A stretch of 60,889 nt of DNA from Acidimicrobiia bacterium. GTDB lineage: Bacteria; Actinomycetota; Acidimicrobiia; Spongiisociales; UBA5794. A program made the translations under genes and the position numbers. Within the stretch, counting starts at the first letter, position 1. Each line of letters begins with the position of its first letter. Shown piece by piece: positions 1-8,170 of this stretch. Below the pieces are notes generated by a model that saw only the letters and a list, made by a program, of their open reading frames with translations, was not told the origin of the DNA and made no database searches. Location of the stretch: positions 1 to 60,889 of the forward strand of contig JALSQW010000032.1 of the NCBI GenBank assembly GCA_026985095.1, in the 5' to 3' direction.

Positions 1-69
1 GTGGTGGCCAGGATCCCCGAGGCGATGGCGGTCCGCCTCGACGACTTCATCGTGACCACCCACCCCTGA
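1..69 (+). CDS. C-terminal end of an unidentified protein (partial)
   Basis: An open frame runs from the left edge to a TGA at 67-69 and encodes 22 residues ending in DDFIVTTHP. The start lies outside the window and the fragment is too short to identify. It is supported only by being open and by sitting just before the repeat cluster, in the same arrangement as the coding region before the third repeat cluster. Confidence 0.35.
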   Translation: MVARIPEAMAVRLDDFIVTTHP

Positions 70-84
70 CCCCCCCTCCCACCG

Positions 85-212
85 AACCCAGGGTTCGCCA
101 ACCCCCAAAAGGGGTATCCCCAACCCAGGGTTCGCCAACCCCCAAAAGGGGTGTCCCCAACCCAGGGTTCGCCAACCCCCAAAAGGGGTGTCCCCAACCC
201 AGGGTTCGCCAC
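85..212. repeat. 37-bp tandem repeat cluster 1 (about 3.4 units)
   Basis: Units begin at 85, 122, 159 and 196 (last partial), exactly 37 bp apart. Each opens with the dyad AACCCAGGGTT, followed by CGCC, then a second dyad ACCCC-CAAAA-GGGGT, then a TCCCC run. It lies between the end of the plus-strand partial gene and the stop of the convergent MFS gene. Two related clusters occur at 34939 and 58296. There are no unique spacers, so it is not a CRISPR array. A terminator-like role is an inference. Confidence 0.9.
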
Positions 213-223
213 GGCGCGGGGGT

Positions 224-1555
224 TCACAGCAGGTCGAGGACCCCCTGGCCGGGCTCCTCCGCTCGCCGGGAGGGGCGCTCCTGCCAGCGATTCGCCTCGG
301 GGAGGAGCACCAGCGTGACGTAGACGACCTGGATGACGAGGGCCAGCACCCCGGCCGAGGCGAGCCCGAATCCCGTCGGCAGGATCGGCAGCACCGGGAC
401 GAGCGCCCCGACCACCCACGCCATCTGGAAGACGGTCTCGGTCAGGGTGAACGCGCGACCGCGAGCCCCCGGGAGGACCGTGGACTGCAGGAGACCGTCG
501 AAACCGAACTTGGCGGTGCCCCAGGCGAAGCCCGCCGCCCCGGCCAGCACCATCGCCGCCACGAGCACGGTGGTGGACGACAGGTCGAACACCTGCGCAG
601 CGATGAACGCCGCCCCGGCCTCGACGGCGAGCGCGGCGACGACCATCGGCTCCTCGGGAACGAAACCGCCGAGCAGCGGCGCGGACCAGGCCGCCAGGAA
701 GAACCCGACGCCGGCAGCTCCCAGGATGGCACCCAACGAGAGAACCCCCGCATCGACGTCCCGGAACGCGAAGGCCACGAGCAACACGAGGAAACCGTTG
801 AGGAACCGCACACCGGCCGTGGCGAAGAGGGCCAGACGCACACGACGCGGGATCGATGCCCGCCCACCGGCGGTCGGTCGGACCGTACGAGGGACCGACA
901 CACGAGGGAGCTGCACGGCCCCGAGGGCCGACGCGACGTAGGCGGCTGCGGCAGGCACCAGACCCCCGGCGGGACCGACGAGCGCGACGAGGAGCGCTCC
1001 GAGCGGCAACGTCGCCGCCGCCGACAGCACCCCGATCCTCGCCAGCCGGGCATTGGCGTGAACCAGCGCGGCGGGATCCCCAACGACGACCGGCAACACG
1101 CTGGACCGACTGATCCCGGCGAAACGGGACAGCACGAGCAGCGTGAACGCCAGCGGGAACAACAGCAGCGAGTCGACGAGGAAGAGCGTGGCGAGCGCGA
1201 TCAGTGCCCGACCCACGCCGCTCACGGCGAGCCCGGCTCGGTACGCGGCGGGCGCTCGTTCGAACAGACGGCCCAGGAGCGGGCCGACCACGGCGAACGG
1301 CGCCAAGGTCAACACCAGGTACAACGCGACGTTCTGACGGGCATCGGTCGACGGCACCGCGAAGAACAACGTCCCGGCGAGGGCGACCGCGAAGAGGCCA
1401 TCGCCGACGACCGACGCCGCGTGGGACTCGGCGAGCCGTCGATACGCCGTTCCCCATACGTCGAACATCCCCGAGAACGACCGAACGACCCACCGCGACG
1501 AGGCGACGATGCTGCGGCGGAGCGAGGAGGACGATGCGTCAGGTCGAGGCGTCAC
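224..1555 (-). CDS. MFS transporter
   Basis: The 443-residue protein is mostly hydrophobic, with about 10-12 membrane helices starting near residue 50 (ASVVGDGLFAVALAGTLFF), and has the general composition of a major facilitator superfamily permease. The substrate cannot be read from the sequence. The start is a GTG at 1553-1555. A TAGGTT box at 1562-1567 lies 6 nt before it and overlaps the stop codon of the upstream phoH-like gene, so the message may be leaderless. An internal Met near residue 30 is an alternative start. The gene runs convergently into the 37-bp repeat cluster. Confidence 0.75.
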   Translation of the reverse strand: MTPRPDASSSSLRRSIVASSRWVVRSFSGMFDVWGTAYRRLAESHAASVVGDGLFAVALAGTLFFAVPSTDARQNVALYLVLTLAPFAVVGPLLGRLFERAPAAYRAGLAVSGVGRALIALATLFLVDSLLLFPLAFTLLVLSRFAGISRSSVLPVVVGDPAALVHANARLARIGVLSAAATLPLGALLVALVGPAGGLVPAAAAYVASALGAVQLPRVSVPRTVRPTAGGRASIPRRVRLALFATAGVRFLNGFLVLLVAFAFRDVDAGVLSLGAILGAAGVGFFLAAWSAPLLGGFVPEEPMVVAALAVEAGAAFIAAQVFDLSSTTVLVAAMVLAGAAGFAWGTAKFGFDGLLQSTVLPGARGRAFTLTETVFQMAWVVGALVPVLPILPTGFGLASAGVLALVIQVVYVTLVLLPEANRWQERPSRRAEEPGQGVLDLL

Positions 1556-1564
1556 CCTCCGAAC

Positions 1565-2899
1565 CTACAACGTCGTCGCCGCCAGTTCGGCGAGGGGGCT
1601 CCGCACGGATCGTTCGAGGGTGATGTGCCCGAACAGCGCCGTGCCCTTCATCTTCTCGATCATGGCCGCCAGACCACCGAACGGCGAGATGTAGGGATTG
1701 TCGACCTGGGTCAGATCGCCGCAGAAGACCACCTTCGATCCCCGCGCCACCCGCGTCAGGATCACCTTCAAGGTGGGAAGCTCCAGGTTCTGTGCCTCGT
1801 CGACGATGACGAGCTCGTCGGTGATGGAGCGACCCCGCAGGTAGGTCACCGCCGCCATCTCGATGACGTCCCGCGCGAAGAGCTCCTCGACGGCGTCCCT
1901 GGGCGACGCAGCGTCGGCGAACAACGCGTAGAGGTTGTCATGGACGGCCGCCATCCACGGCTCCAGCTTCTGCCCGACGTCGCCGGGAAGGTAACCCAGT
2001 TCCTGGCGACCGACGGCCACCAGCGGTCGGTACACCGAGATCCGCCGGTACCGGCCCTGCTCGACGACCTGCTCGAGGCCGGCCGCCAAGGCGAGGTAGG
2101 TCTTCCCCGTGCCGGCCATGCCCATCAGGCTGACCGCGACGACATCGGGATCCAGGAGCAGGTCGAGAGCGAACGCCTGGCGGGTGTTCTTCGACTCCAT
2201 GCCGAAGGCGGCCCGAGAACCCGATACGCGCACGGCGACCACCGTGGATCCGGCTTCGACCACGCGCGCCAGGCCCGACTGGGAACCGGGACCGTGTAGG
2301 ACGACGAACTCGTTGACGAGCGCCGACTCCAACGGGAGCACGACCTTGCCGACGGCGAACAACTCGTCGATGAGCGCGCCAGCCACGTCGAGCTCGCGAA
2401 CGCCCGAGTACGACTCGGACACCTCGACGGTGTCGGCCCGATAGTCCTCCACGTCGACGCCGAGCTGTGCGCCCTTGATCCGCAGGGCTGCATCCTTGGT
2501 GACCAGGACCGTTCCGACCCCGGCGTCGACCAGGTTCAGGCAGGCGGCGAGGATCCGGTGATCCGGTGTCCGGGGGTCGAGGGCGTCGGGCATGCGGTCG
2601 GAACGCACCCCGTTGAGCTCGATCCGCAGCGTCCCGCCGCCGGGAAGCGGGCGGGCGGAGCGCAGCCCTCCGGGTTCGGCGCCGCCCATCGTCTCGATGA
2701 GCCGGATGGCGGCGCGGGCGTTGGCACCCACCTCGTCCATCCTCGTCTTCAGCTTGTCGAGCTCCTCGACGACGACGAGGGGCACGACGACATCGTGCTC
2801 GTCGAACCGGGTGAGGGCCTGCGGATCGGCGATGAGCACGCAGGTGTCGAGAACGTACGTCCGGGAGGCGGGGAGCCCGCGGCCTGGCCGGTCCCTCAT
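1565..2899 (-). CDS. phoH2: PIN-PhoH family ATPase (PhoH2-like)
   Basis: 444 residues with two domains. An N-terminal PIN nuclease-like domain (about 13-150) begins TYVLDTCVLIADP and carries acidic residues expected for metal binding. A C-terminal PhoH ATPase domain (about 230-440) contains the Walker A motif GMAGTGKT and the Walker B segment LVIVDEAQNL. In mycobacteria this architecture is linked to RNA helicase and RNase activity, so an RNA-processing role is likely here. The start at 2899 lacks a clear ribosome binding site; other starts shortly downstream are possible. It is divergent from gpsA. Confidence 0.85.
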   Translation of the reverse strand: MRDRPGRGLPASRTYVLDTCVLIADPQALTRFDEHDVVVPLVVVEELDKLKTRMDEVGANARAAIRLIETMGGAEPGGLRSARPLPGGGTLRIELNGVRSDRMPDALDPRTPDHRILAACLNLVDAGVGTVLVTKDAALRIKGAQLGVDVEDYRADTVEVSESYSGVRELDVAGALIDELFAVGKVVLPLESALVNEFVVLHGPGSQSGLARVVEAGSTVVAVRVSGSRAAFGMESKNTRQAFALDLLLDPDVVAVSLMGMAGTGKTYLALAAGLEQVVEQGRYRRISVYRPLVAVGRQELGYLPGDVGQKLEPWMAAVHDNLYALFADAASPRDAVEELFARDVIEMAAVTYLRGRSITDELVIVDEAQNLELPTLKVILTRVARGSKVVFCGDLTQVDNPYISPFGGLAAMIEKMKGTALFGHITLERSVRSPLAELAATTL

Positions 2900-3070
2900 C
2901 GTCGTCGAGACGACGGGCCGGTGCGGGAGGTGGGCCGAGGACGAGGCGTTCGGGACGGTGTCACGATGGGTGCAGGCTCCTTGTCGCTCGGACCCAGGTT
3001 CCTGCAGGCGGCCGGTGAATGCAAGGACCCCACGAGCCGGGAGGTTCTACGATGGGATCGAGGAGGTGCG

Positions 3071-4090
3071 ATGCAGATCGCCGTCGTCGGAGCCGGCTCG
3101 TGGGGAACGACGTTCGCGTCGTTGATCGCCGACCGCACCAAGACCGTCGTGTGGGCGCGACGACCCGAACTCGCGGACGCGATCGCTCACCGCCACGAGA
3201 ACCCCGACTATCTCGCCGGGTTCGATCTCCCCGTATCGTTGGACGCGTCGGCGGATCTCGAGCGGGTCGTCGGCGACGCCGACGTCGTCGTGATGGCGGT
3301 GCCGTCGCACGGGTACCGGGCGGTCCTGGAGCGGGCCGCCGCAGCGATCGACGACGACAGCCCGATCGTGTCCCTGACGAAGGGCATCGAGCGCGGGACG
3401 TTGATGCGGATGACCGAGGTGACCAGCGAGGTCCTCGCGTCGCATCGACCCGAGACGATCGGGGTGCTCAGCGGTCCCAATCTCGCCAAGGAGATCATGC
3501 AGGGCCAGCCCGCAGCCACGGTGCTGGCGATGCCCGACGAGTCCGTCGCTGCCGAGCTCCAGCTCGTGTTCATGGGCCCCACGTTCCGGGTCTACACGAA
3601 CCCCGACGTCGTGGGAGCCGAGACGGCCGGAGCGGTGAAGAACGTCATGGCGATCGCGGCGGGGATGGCCGACGGTCTCGGCTTCGGCCACAACACGCAA
3701 GCGACGTTGATCACCCGAGCGCTGGCCGAGATGACCCGCCTCGGTGTGGCCATGGGTGGCGAGCCGCTCACGTTCTCGGGACTCGCCGGGGTGGGTGACC
3801 TGATCGCGACGTGCAGCTCCGATCAGAGCCGGAACCATCGGGTCGGGTTCGGTCTCGGCACCGGCCGGAGCTTGGAGGAGATCACCACGGAGATGCGGAT
3901 GGTGGCCGAGGGCGTCAAGAGCACCGAGGGGGTGTTGGCGCTCGCCGATCGCCACGGTGTCGAGATGCCGATCGCACGGCAGGTGGGCAGGGTCCTGTAT
4001 GAGGGGGCGTCGGTGACCGAGTCGCTGGCTGCGCTGATGGGACGCCCTGCCCGTTCCGAGGTCGAGATGCTGGGATCGGGCCGGCTCTAG
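3071..4090 (+). CDS. gpsA: NAD(P)-dependent glycerol-3-phosphate dehydrogenase
   Basis: 339 residues, the usual length for GpsA. It reduces dihydroxyacetone phosphate to sn-glycerol 3-phosphate for phospholipid synthesis in the cytoplasm. The N-terminal Rossmann motif GAGSWGT is at residues 7-13. The conserved blocks SLTKGIE, LSGPNLAKEI and KNVMAIAAGMADGLGFG (with the catalytic Lys) follow in order. The start is fixed by AGGAGGTG at 3061-3068, three nt before the ATG. A TACGAT box near 3049 would give a short leader. The stop overlaps the convergent tag gene by 4 bp. Confidence 0.95.
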   Translation: MQIAVVGAGSWGTTFASLIADRTKTVVWARRPELADAIAHRHENPDYLAGFDLPVSLDASADLERVVGDADVVVMAVPSHGYRAVLERAAAAIDDDSPIVSLTKGIERGTLMRMTEVTSEVLASHRPETIGVLSGPNLAKEIMQGQPAATVLAMPDESVAAELQLVFMGPTFRVYTNPDVVGAETAGAVKNVMAIAAGMADGLGFGHNTQATLITRALAEMTRLGVAMGGEPLTFSGLAGVGDLIATCSSDQSRNHRVGFGLGTGRSLEEITTEMRMVAEGVKSTEGVLALADRHGVEMPIARQVGRVLYEGASVTESLAALMGRPARSEVEMLGSGRL

Positions 4091-4692
4091 GTGGAGCCCG
4101 TCGGGCGCACGAAGGCGTCGCGTCGGCGTTCGACGTCGGTACGGACGGAACATCCTTCGACATGGTCGTTGACGATCCCCATGGCCTGCATGAAGGCGTA
4201 GGCGGTCGTGGGTCCGACGAAGCGGAACCCGCGCCGCTTGAGCTCTCTCGACATGGCGGCCGATTCGGGGGTGGTCGACGCCGTGGTCGGGCCCGTCCGT
4301 CGTGGCTCGAAGGACCAGAAGAACGCCCCCAGCGACCCGAACTCGTCTCGCAGCTCGACGGCCCGCGCCGCGTTGGCGATCGCCGCCTCGATCTTGCCGC
4401 GATGGCGAACGATGGCGGCGTTGCCGACCAGCCGTTCCACGTCCGACCCATCGAAGGCGGCCACCCGCTCCGGATCGAAGCCGGCGAAGGCCTCCCGGAA
4501 GGCCTTCCGCTTGGTGAGGATCGTCAACCAGCTCAGACCGGCCTGGAACCCCTCGAGGACGAGCTTCTCGAACAACGCGACGTCGTCATCGACCGGACGA
4601 CCCCATTCCTCGTCGTGGTAGCGACGGTAGATGTCCGGGGCGGTGCCCCACGGGCAGCGGGGACGACCGTCGGGTCCCGCAACGGCGATCAT
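4087..4692 (-). CDS. tag: DNA-3-methyladenine glycosylase I
   Basis: 201 residues. Tag removes 3-methyladenine from alkylated DNA. The N-terminal signature RCPWGTAPDIYRRYHDEEWG supplies the zinc-binding Cys and His, and the C-terminal NDHVEGC supplies the other His/Cys pair typical of Tag. The central helix region with LEGFQAGLSWLTIL matches the family. Its ATG overlaps the stop of the DAHP-synthase-like/chorismate mutase gene (ATGA at 4689-4692), so it is translationally coupled and lies downstream of the aromatic attenuator. That pairing with amino-acid synthesis is probably just operon packing. Confidence 0.93.
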   Translation of the reverse strand: MIAVAGPDGRPRCPWGTAPDIYRRYHDEEWGRPVDDDVALFEKLVLEGFQAGLSWLTILTKRKAFREAFAGFDPERVAAFDGSDVERLVGNAAIVRHRGKIEAAIANAARAVELRDEFGSLGAFFWSFEPRRTGPTTASTTPESAAMSRELKRRGFRFVGPTTAYAFMQAMGIVNDHVEGCSVRTDVERRRDAFVRPTGST

Positions 4693-5780
4693 GCCGCCCC
4701 GTTCTCCTCCATGGCCGCGACGACGCGGCGCTGCTCGGCTCGTGAGTGCTCGAGGATCATCTCCATGAGACGGGCGGCGAACTCGGGGTCCACCGACAAG
4801 GCGGCGGCGTCCGCACGGACCTCGTCGAGCAGCTCCGCCTCCCGGTCGGGTGAGCGCAGCGCGATGTTGCGTTGGGCCTTGATCCGACCGATGTCGGTGG
4901 CGTGGCGGAGCCGAGCCGCGACGATCTTGAGGAGCTCCCGATCGAGCCGATCGATCTCGTCCCGCAGCGCCGGGATGCCGAGACCCTCCATGAGCGCCGC
5001 GAAGTCGGCGAGACCCAGTTGGTTGCCGTTGCCGATCCGGGCGTTCCGTGGGTCGGGGTGGACCCCGACCACGAGCCCGTCGGCACCGACGGCGCGCACG
5101 GCCAGCGCCAACGGCGGCATGATCGTCGCTGCGCCCGACTCGGGCGCCGGGTCGACGATGACCGGCAGGTGCGACAGGCGCTGAACGACCGGAACGGCAG
5201 AGATCTCGACGGTGTCGGTGGTCCGGGGGTCGAAACCCCGACTGCCCCGCTCGCAGAGGATCAACGCGTCGTTGTCCGCGGCGAGGATGTACTCGGCGGC
5301 CATGAGCCATTCGTCGACGGTGGCCGACGGTCCCCGATGGAGGATGACCGGTTTGCCGGCCTCCCCCACCGCCCGAAGGAGCGCGAAGTCCTGCATCTGG
5401 GCGGCGCCGATCTCGAGGATGTCGGCGTGCTCGGCGACGACCTCGACCAGTCCGGGCTCGACGACCTCGGTTGCGGTGGGAAGCCCCGCCCTGCGGCCGG
5501 CGCGCTCGAGGATCCACAGGGCTTCCTCACCGAGACCCTTGAACCCGTAGGGCGACGAGGAGCCGAGGAACGTGCCGGCTCGCAGCACCGCGGCACCGGC
5601 ATCCGCGACGGCGTCGGCGACGGCGGCCATCTGCGCTTCGGATTCGACCGCGGTCGGACCGGCGATGACCGGGTAGGAGCCGTCACCGAACCGGACCGCT
5701 CCGACGGTGACGACGGTGGTCTCCACATCGGGCCGGCGATGGCTCTTCAGGGTCGGTTCTACGGGGCGGTCGTTGGGCAT
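4689..5780 (-). CDS. DAHP-synthase-like domain fused to chorismate mutase; DAHPS site degenerate
   Basis: 363 residues. Residues 30-255 resemble a class I-beta DAHP synthase and residues 262-350 are an AroQ chorismate mutase. The mutase keeps its catalytic set: Arg of LRDEID, Arg of AAR, Lys of GRIK, the DREAEL block and Gln of SRAEQ. The DAHPS part has lost all four expected metal ligands: GPC is GPT (Thr43), the DPSH His is Pro213, the acidic residue before VHP is Gly239, and the next Asp is Gly250. Phosphoenolpyruvate contacts KPR and LKRG are changed to LGS and LHRG. It probably works as a chorismate mutase with a non-catalytic, perhaps regulatory, DAHPS fold. GAGGAG lies 7 nt before the ATG. 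An intact DAHP synthase is encoded at 24210-25247. Confidence 0.88.
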   Translation of the reverse strand: MPNDRPVEPTLKSHRRPDVETTVVTVGAVRFGDGSYPVIAGPTAVESEAQMAAVADAVADAGAAVLRAGTFLGSSSPYGFKGLGEEALWILERAGRRAGLPTATEVVEPGLVEVVAEHADILEIGAAQMQDFALLRAVGEAGKPVILHRGPSATVDEWLMAAEYILAADNDALILCERGSRGFDPRTTDTVEISAVPVVQRLSHLPVIVDPAPESGAATIMPPLALAVRAVGADGLVVGVHPDPRNARIGNGNQLGLADFAALMEGLGIPALRDEIDRLDRELLKIVAARLRHATDIGRIKAQRNIALRSPDREAELLDEVRADAAALSVDPEFAARLMEMILEHSRAEQRRVVAAMEENGAA

Positions 5781-5819
5781 GGTCGGGCTCCTCGTCGGTT
5801 CGGCCGGCCCGGGAACATG

Positions 5820-5853
5820 AAAGGACCCGGGGCGGTGGCTCCGGGTCCTTTCG
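5820..5853 (-). terminator. Attenuator-type hairpin in the aromatic leader
   Basis: On the minus strand AAAGGACCCGG pairs with CCGGGTCCTTT (11 bp, about 10-nt loop), followed by a short T run and the 40-nt lead into the chorismate mutase gene. It lies between an aromatic-rich leader peptide and the structural gene, the position expected for a transcription attenuator. An antiterminator was not worked out. Confidence 0.75.
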
Positions 5854-5886
5854 GTGGTGTGGTGTCTGCGGTTGGTTCCCTACGCG

Positions 5887-5946
5887 TCACCTCGACCCGG
5901 GTCGTGGCCCGGTAAAGGAATAGACGTACGGGAACCGGCAGGTCAT
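5887..5946 (-). CDS. Aromatic-rich leader peptide (candidate attenuation peptide)
   Basis: A 19-residue frame, MTCRFPYVYSFTGPRPGSR, has Phe5, Tyr7, Tyr9 and Phe11 clustered in the first half. It ends about 34 nt before the attenuator-type hairpin and about 107 nt before the DAHPS-like/chorismate mutase gene. A good promoter ends 6 nt before the ATG, so the peptide would be read from a leaderless message. Scarcity of charged tRNA-Phe or tRNA-Tyr would stall ribosomes at codons 5-11. This explanation fits the downstream enzyme, but there is no experimental evidence in the sequence. Confidence 0.7.
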   Translation of the reverse strand: MTCRFPYVYSFTGPRPGSR

Positions 5947-5952
5947 GGGAGC

Positions 5953-5981
5953 AATGTACCCGGTGCCGGGCTGCAGCGCAA
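5953..5981 (-). promoter_or_regulatory. Promoter of the aromatic leader/chorismate mutase unit
   Basis: On the minus strand TTGCGC (5976-5981) and TACATT (5953-5958) are separated by exactly 17 bp. The ATG of the leader peptide starts 6 nt after the -10 box, so transcription should begin at or next to the start codon. Confidence 0.7.
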
Positions 5982-5984
5982 CCG

Positions 5985-7025
5985 TCACGACAGCACCGCG
6001 AGCGCTGCGTCCGCGAGGATGGGCGCCAACGGCTCGAACCGGGCGAACCGTTCGTCGGCGGTCTGCCCGCGGACGTAGCGCGCGTAGATCTGTTCGATGA
6101 TGACCGCGATGCGGTAGTAGGCGAGCCCCTCGTAGTAGCGGATGCTGGACAGGTCGAATCCGGTGGCGTCCCGGTATCGGGCCTTCACCTCGTCGCGGTT
6201 CATGTACGGGGCGAGCGCGACGGCGCGCTCGCCGAAGATCGGGTAGGTGGGGGCCTCCGGGTCCGCCCAGTACGCCAGCAGGGTGCCGACGTCCACGAGT
6301 GGATCTCCGCGGGTGGCCATGTCCCAATCGAAGACCGCGACGAGCTCCCCGTCGCCCGAGAACATCGTGTTGTCGAGCTTGAAGTCGTTGTGGAGGATGA
6401 CGGTCGCCTGCGGCTCGGGAAGACCGGATTCGAGGAGGGCAGCGGCCCGGGTCATGGCAGGCACGTCGCGGGTCTTGGCGGCTTCCCACCGTCCCAGCCA
6501 TCCACGGACCTGGCGACCGACGAACCCTTCGGGACGGCCGAGCGTGTCCAGATCGACGTCGATCGGGTCGACGGAGTGCAGCTCCGCGAGGGTGTCGACC
6601 AGCTCCCCGGCGACCTTGCGCCGGAGTTGCGTCGAGCTGCCGACTTCGTCCGGCCACCGTTCCCGGATGACGGAGCCGTGACGGCGTTCCATCACGAAGA
6701 AGGGTTTGCCCATCACGTCGGCGTCGGCACAGTAGTGATACGCCCGGGGCGCCTTCGGGAATCGTCTCCAGAGCCGGGAGAGGACCCGGTACTCCCGTTC
6801 CATGTCGTGACCACCCTTGGCGAGTTCGCCATGCGGGGCGCGGCGGAGCACGATCTCGGTGTCGCCAGCCTTGGCCAGGTACGTGAGGTTCGCCGCCCCG
6901 CCGGGGAACTGGGCGAACTCGATCGGAGCGTCGCCAACGAGCTCGGGAAGATGCTCGTGCAGGTAGGCCGCGACCCGGTTCTCGTCGAACCGTTCGTCGG
7001 GCCTGATCGGTGCGGTGTCGTCCAT
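5985..7025 (-). CDS. APH/choline-kinase-like phosphotransferase
   Basis: 346 residues with the aminoglycoside phosphotransferase (APH) kinase fold seen in ACAD10/11-like proteins. The N-lobe has FPGGAANLTY and EIVLRR, and the catalytic loop is VILHNDFKLDNTMF followed by the metal-binding VFDWDMATRGDP. The substrate is unknown; relatives act on small hydroxyl compounds or hydroxyacyl-CoA. I chose the ATG at 7025 because a TACCCT box (7032-7037) lies 6 nt upstream, the leaderless pattern seen elsewhere. An in-frame ATG at 7040 would add MYPRS and would sit inside that box. The gene ends 4 bp before the promoter of the aromatic leader. Confidence 0.8.
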   Translation of the reverse strand: MDDTAPIRPDERFDENRVAAYLHEHLPELVGDAPIEFAQFPGGAANLTYLAKAGDTEIVLRRAPHGELAKGGHDMEREYRVLSRLWRRFPKAPRAYHYCADADVMGKPFFVMERRHGSVIRERWPDEVGSSTQLRRKVAGELVDTLAELHSVDPIDVDLDTLGRPEGFVGRQVRGWLGRWEAAKTRDVPAMTRAAALLESGLPEPQATVILHNDFKLDNTMFSGDGELVAVFDWDMATRGDPLVDVGTLLAYWADPEAPTYPIFGERAVALAPYMNRDEVKARYRDATGFDLSSIRYYEGLAYYRIAVIIEQIYARYVRGQTADERFARFEPLAPILADAALAVLS

Positions 7026-7062
7026 GGAGCGAGGGTACATCGCCTCCGATCGGCGCTGGGCG

Positions 7063-7254
7063 TCAGTTCGCCGACACGATCGACCGCCACGCGAACCCGA
7101 CGAGGACGATGAGCCCCACCAACGGAAGCAGCACCTCGACCAGGTCCCGGAACCGGCCGACGATGCGGCGGTCCATCATCCGCAGATCGACGGCCGCGGC
7201 CGCCGTGGCGGCGACCAGGGTGATGACGGCGGCGATCCAGAACAGGACGATCAT
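7063..7254 (-). CDS. Small membrane protein downstream of ctaB
   Basis: 63 residues with two hydrophobic helices (about 1-22 and 40-58) joined by a basic stretch DLRMMDRRIVGRFRD. It starts 10 bp after the ctaB stop and is probably cotranscribed with ctaA-ctaB. I do not recognise the family. Its position suggests a link to haem A or terminal oxidase assembly, but that is only context. Confidence 0.6.
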   Translation of the reverse strand: MIVLFWIAAVITLVAATAAAAVDLRMMDRRIVGRFRDLVEVLLPLVGLIVLVGFAWRSIVSAN

Positions 7255-7264
7255 CGCGGTCTGC

Positions 7265-8170
7265 TCACGTCACGATCCGGTCGACCGCGACCGCGACGAA
7301 CAGCCCCGCGAGGTACAGGTTGGTGAACACGAAGTAGGTCATCGCACGCTCCGGGGCACGGCGGGTTCCGAGCGCGCCCGCCACGAGGAGAACCCCGAGG
7401 CTCACCGCCGCCGCCGAGTAGATCCAGCCCATCGGGACGACGGGGATCAGGAGGAGGGATACCCCGACGACCACGATGCTGTAGAGGACGATCTGGTCGA
7501 GCGTACGACGCCGTCCCACCACGACCGGGAGCATCGGGATCCCCGCCGAGCGGTAGTCGCCTTCGTACTTGAGCGCGAGCGCCCAGAAATGCGGCGGTGT
7601 CCAGAAGAACACGACGGCGAACATGATCCACGCCGGCAACGCCAGGTCCCCGGTCACGGCCGCCCATCCGACGAGGGTGGGGACGGCTCCTGCGGCGCCG
7701 CCGATGACGATGTTCTGCGTCGTCGATCGCTTCAGGTACATCGAGTAGACCACGACGTAGAACGCCAGCGCGACGGTCGACAGCGTGGCCGCCAGGAGGT
7801 TGACGGTGCTCCACAGCCAGAGGAACCCCGACAGGCCGAGAGCGATCCCGAACCACAGCGCCCGCGGCGCGGTGACGCGCCCCGACGGGATAGGGCGCCC
7901 CCGGGTCCGACGCATGACGGCGTCGATGTCCCGGTCGATGACCTGGTTGATCGTGTTAGCACCGCCGCTCGACAGCATGCCGCCGATGAGCGTGGCGACG
8001 ACCAGTCCGGTGTCGGGCCATCCTCCCGCCGCGAGGACCATCGCCGGAACCGTGGTGATCAACAGCAGCTCGATGATCCTGGGTTTGGTCAGTTCGACGT
8101 AGGCCCGGATCTTGGCTGCGGGCCCGTCTGCACGGGACGGGTCGACGATCCTGACCTTCGGGGTGCTCAC
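7265..8170 (-). CDS. ctaB: Protohaem IX farnesyltransferase (haem O synthase)
   Basis: 301 residues and about nine membrane helices. CtaB farnesylates haem B to haem O in the membrane, the step before CtaA. The UbiA-family aspartate motif NQVIDRDIDAVMRRTRGRP and the second block YEGDYRSAGIPMLPVV are both present. The GTG at 8170 overlaps the ctaA stop (GTGA, 8167-8170), so the pair is translationally coupled in the order of the pathway reversed. I chose this GTG because it precedes the conserved ELTKPRI region by about 25 residues, as in homologues. Confidence 0.95.
   Translation of the reverse strand: MSTPKVRIVDPSRADGPAAKIRAYVELTKPRIIELLLITTVPAMVLAAGGWPDTGLVVATLIGGMLSSGGANTINQVIDRDIDAVMRRTRGRPIPSGRVTAPRALWFGIALGLSGFLWLWSTVNLLAATLSTVALAFYVVVYSMYLKRSTTQNIVIGGAAGAVPTLVGWAAVTGDLALPAWIMFAVVFFWTPPHFWALALKYEGDYRSAGIPMLPVVVGRRRTLDQIVLYSIVVVGVSLLLIPVVPMGWIYSAAAVSLGVLLVAGALGTRRAPERAMTYFVFTNLYLAGLFVAVAVDRIVT

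Noticed and set aside
85-212. CRISPR array
   Set aside because: The 37-bp repeats follow each other directly, with no unique spacers, and no cas genes are near any of the three clusters.
188-2299. A 703-residue plus-strand open frame
   Set aside because: It is antisense to the MFS and PIN-PhoH genes, is made of Arg/Gly/Glu-rich low-complexity sequence, and has no family resemblance. High GC makes such long shadow frames common.
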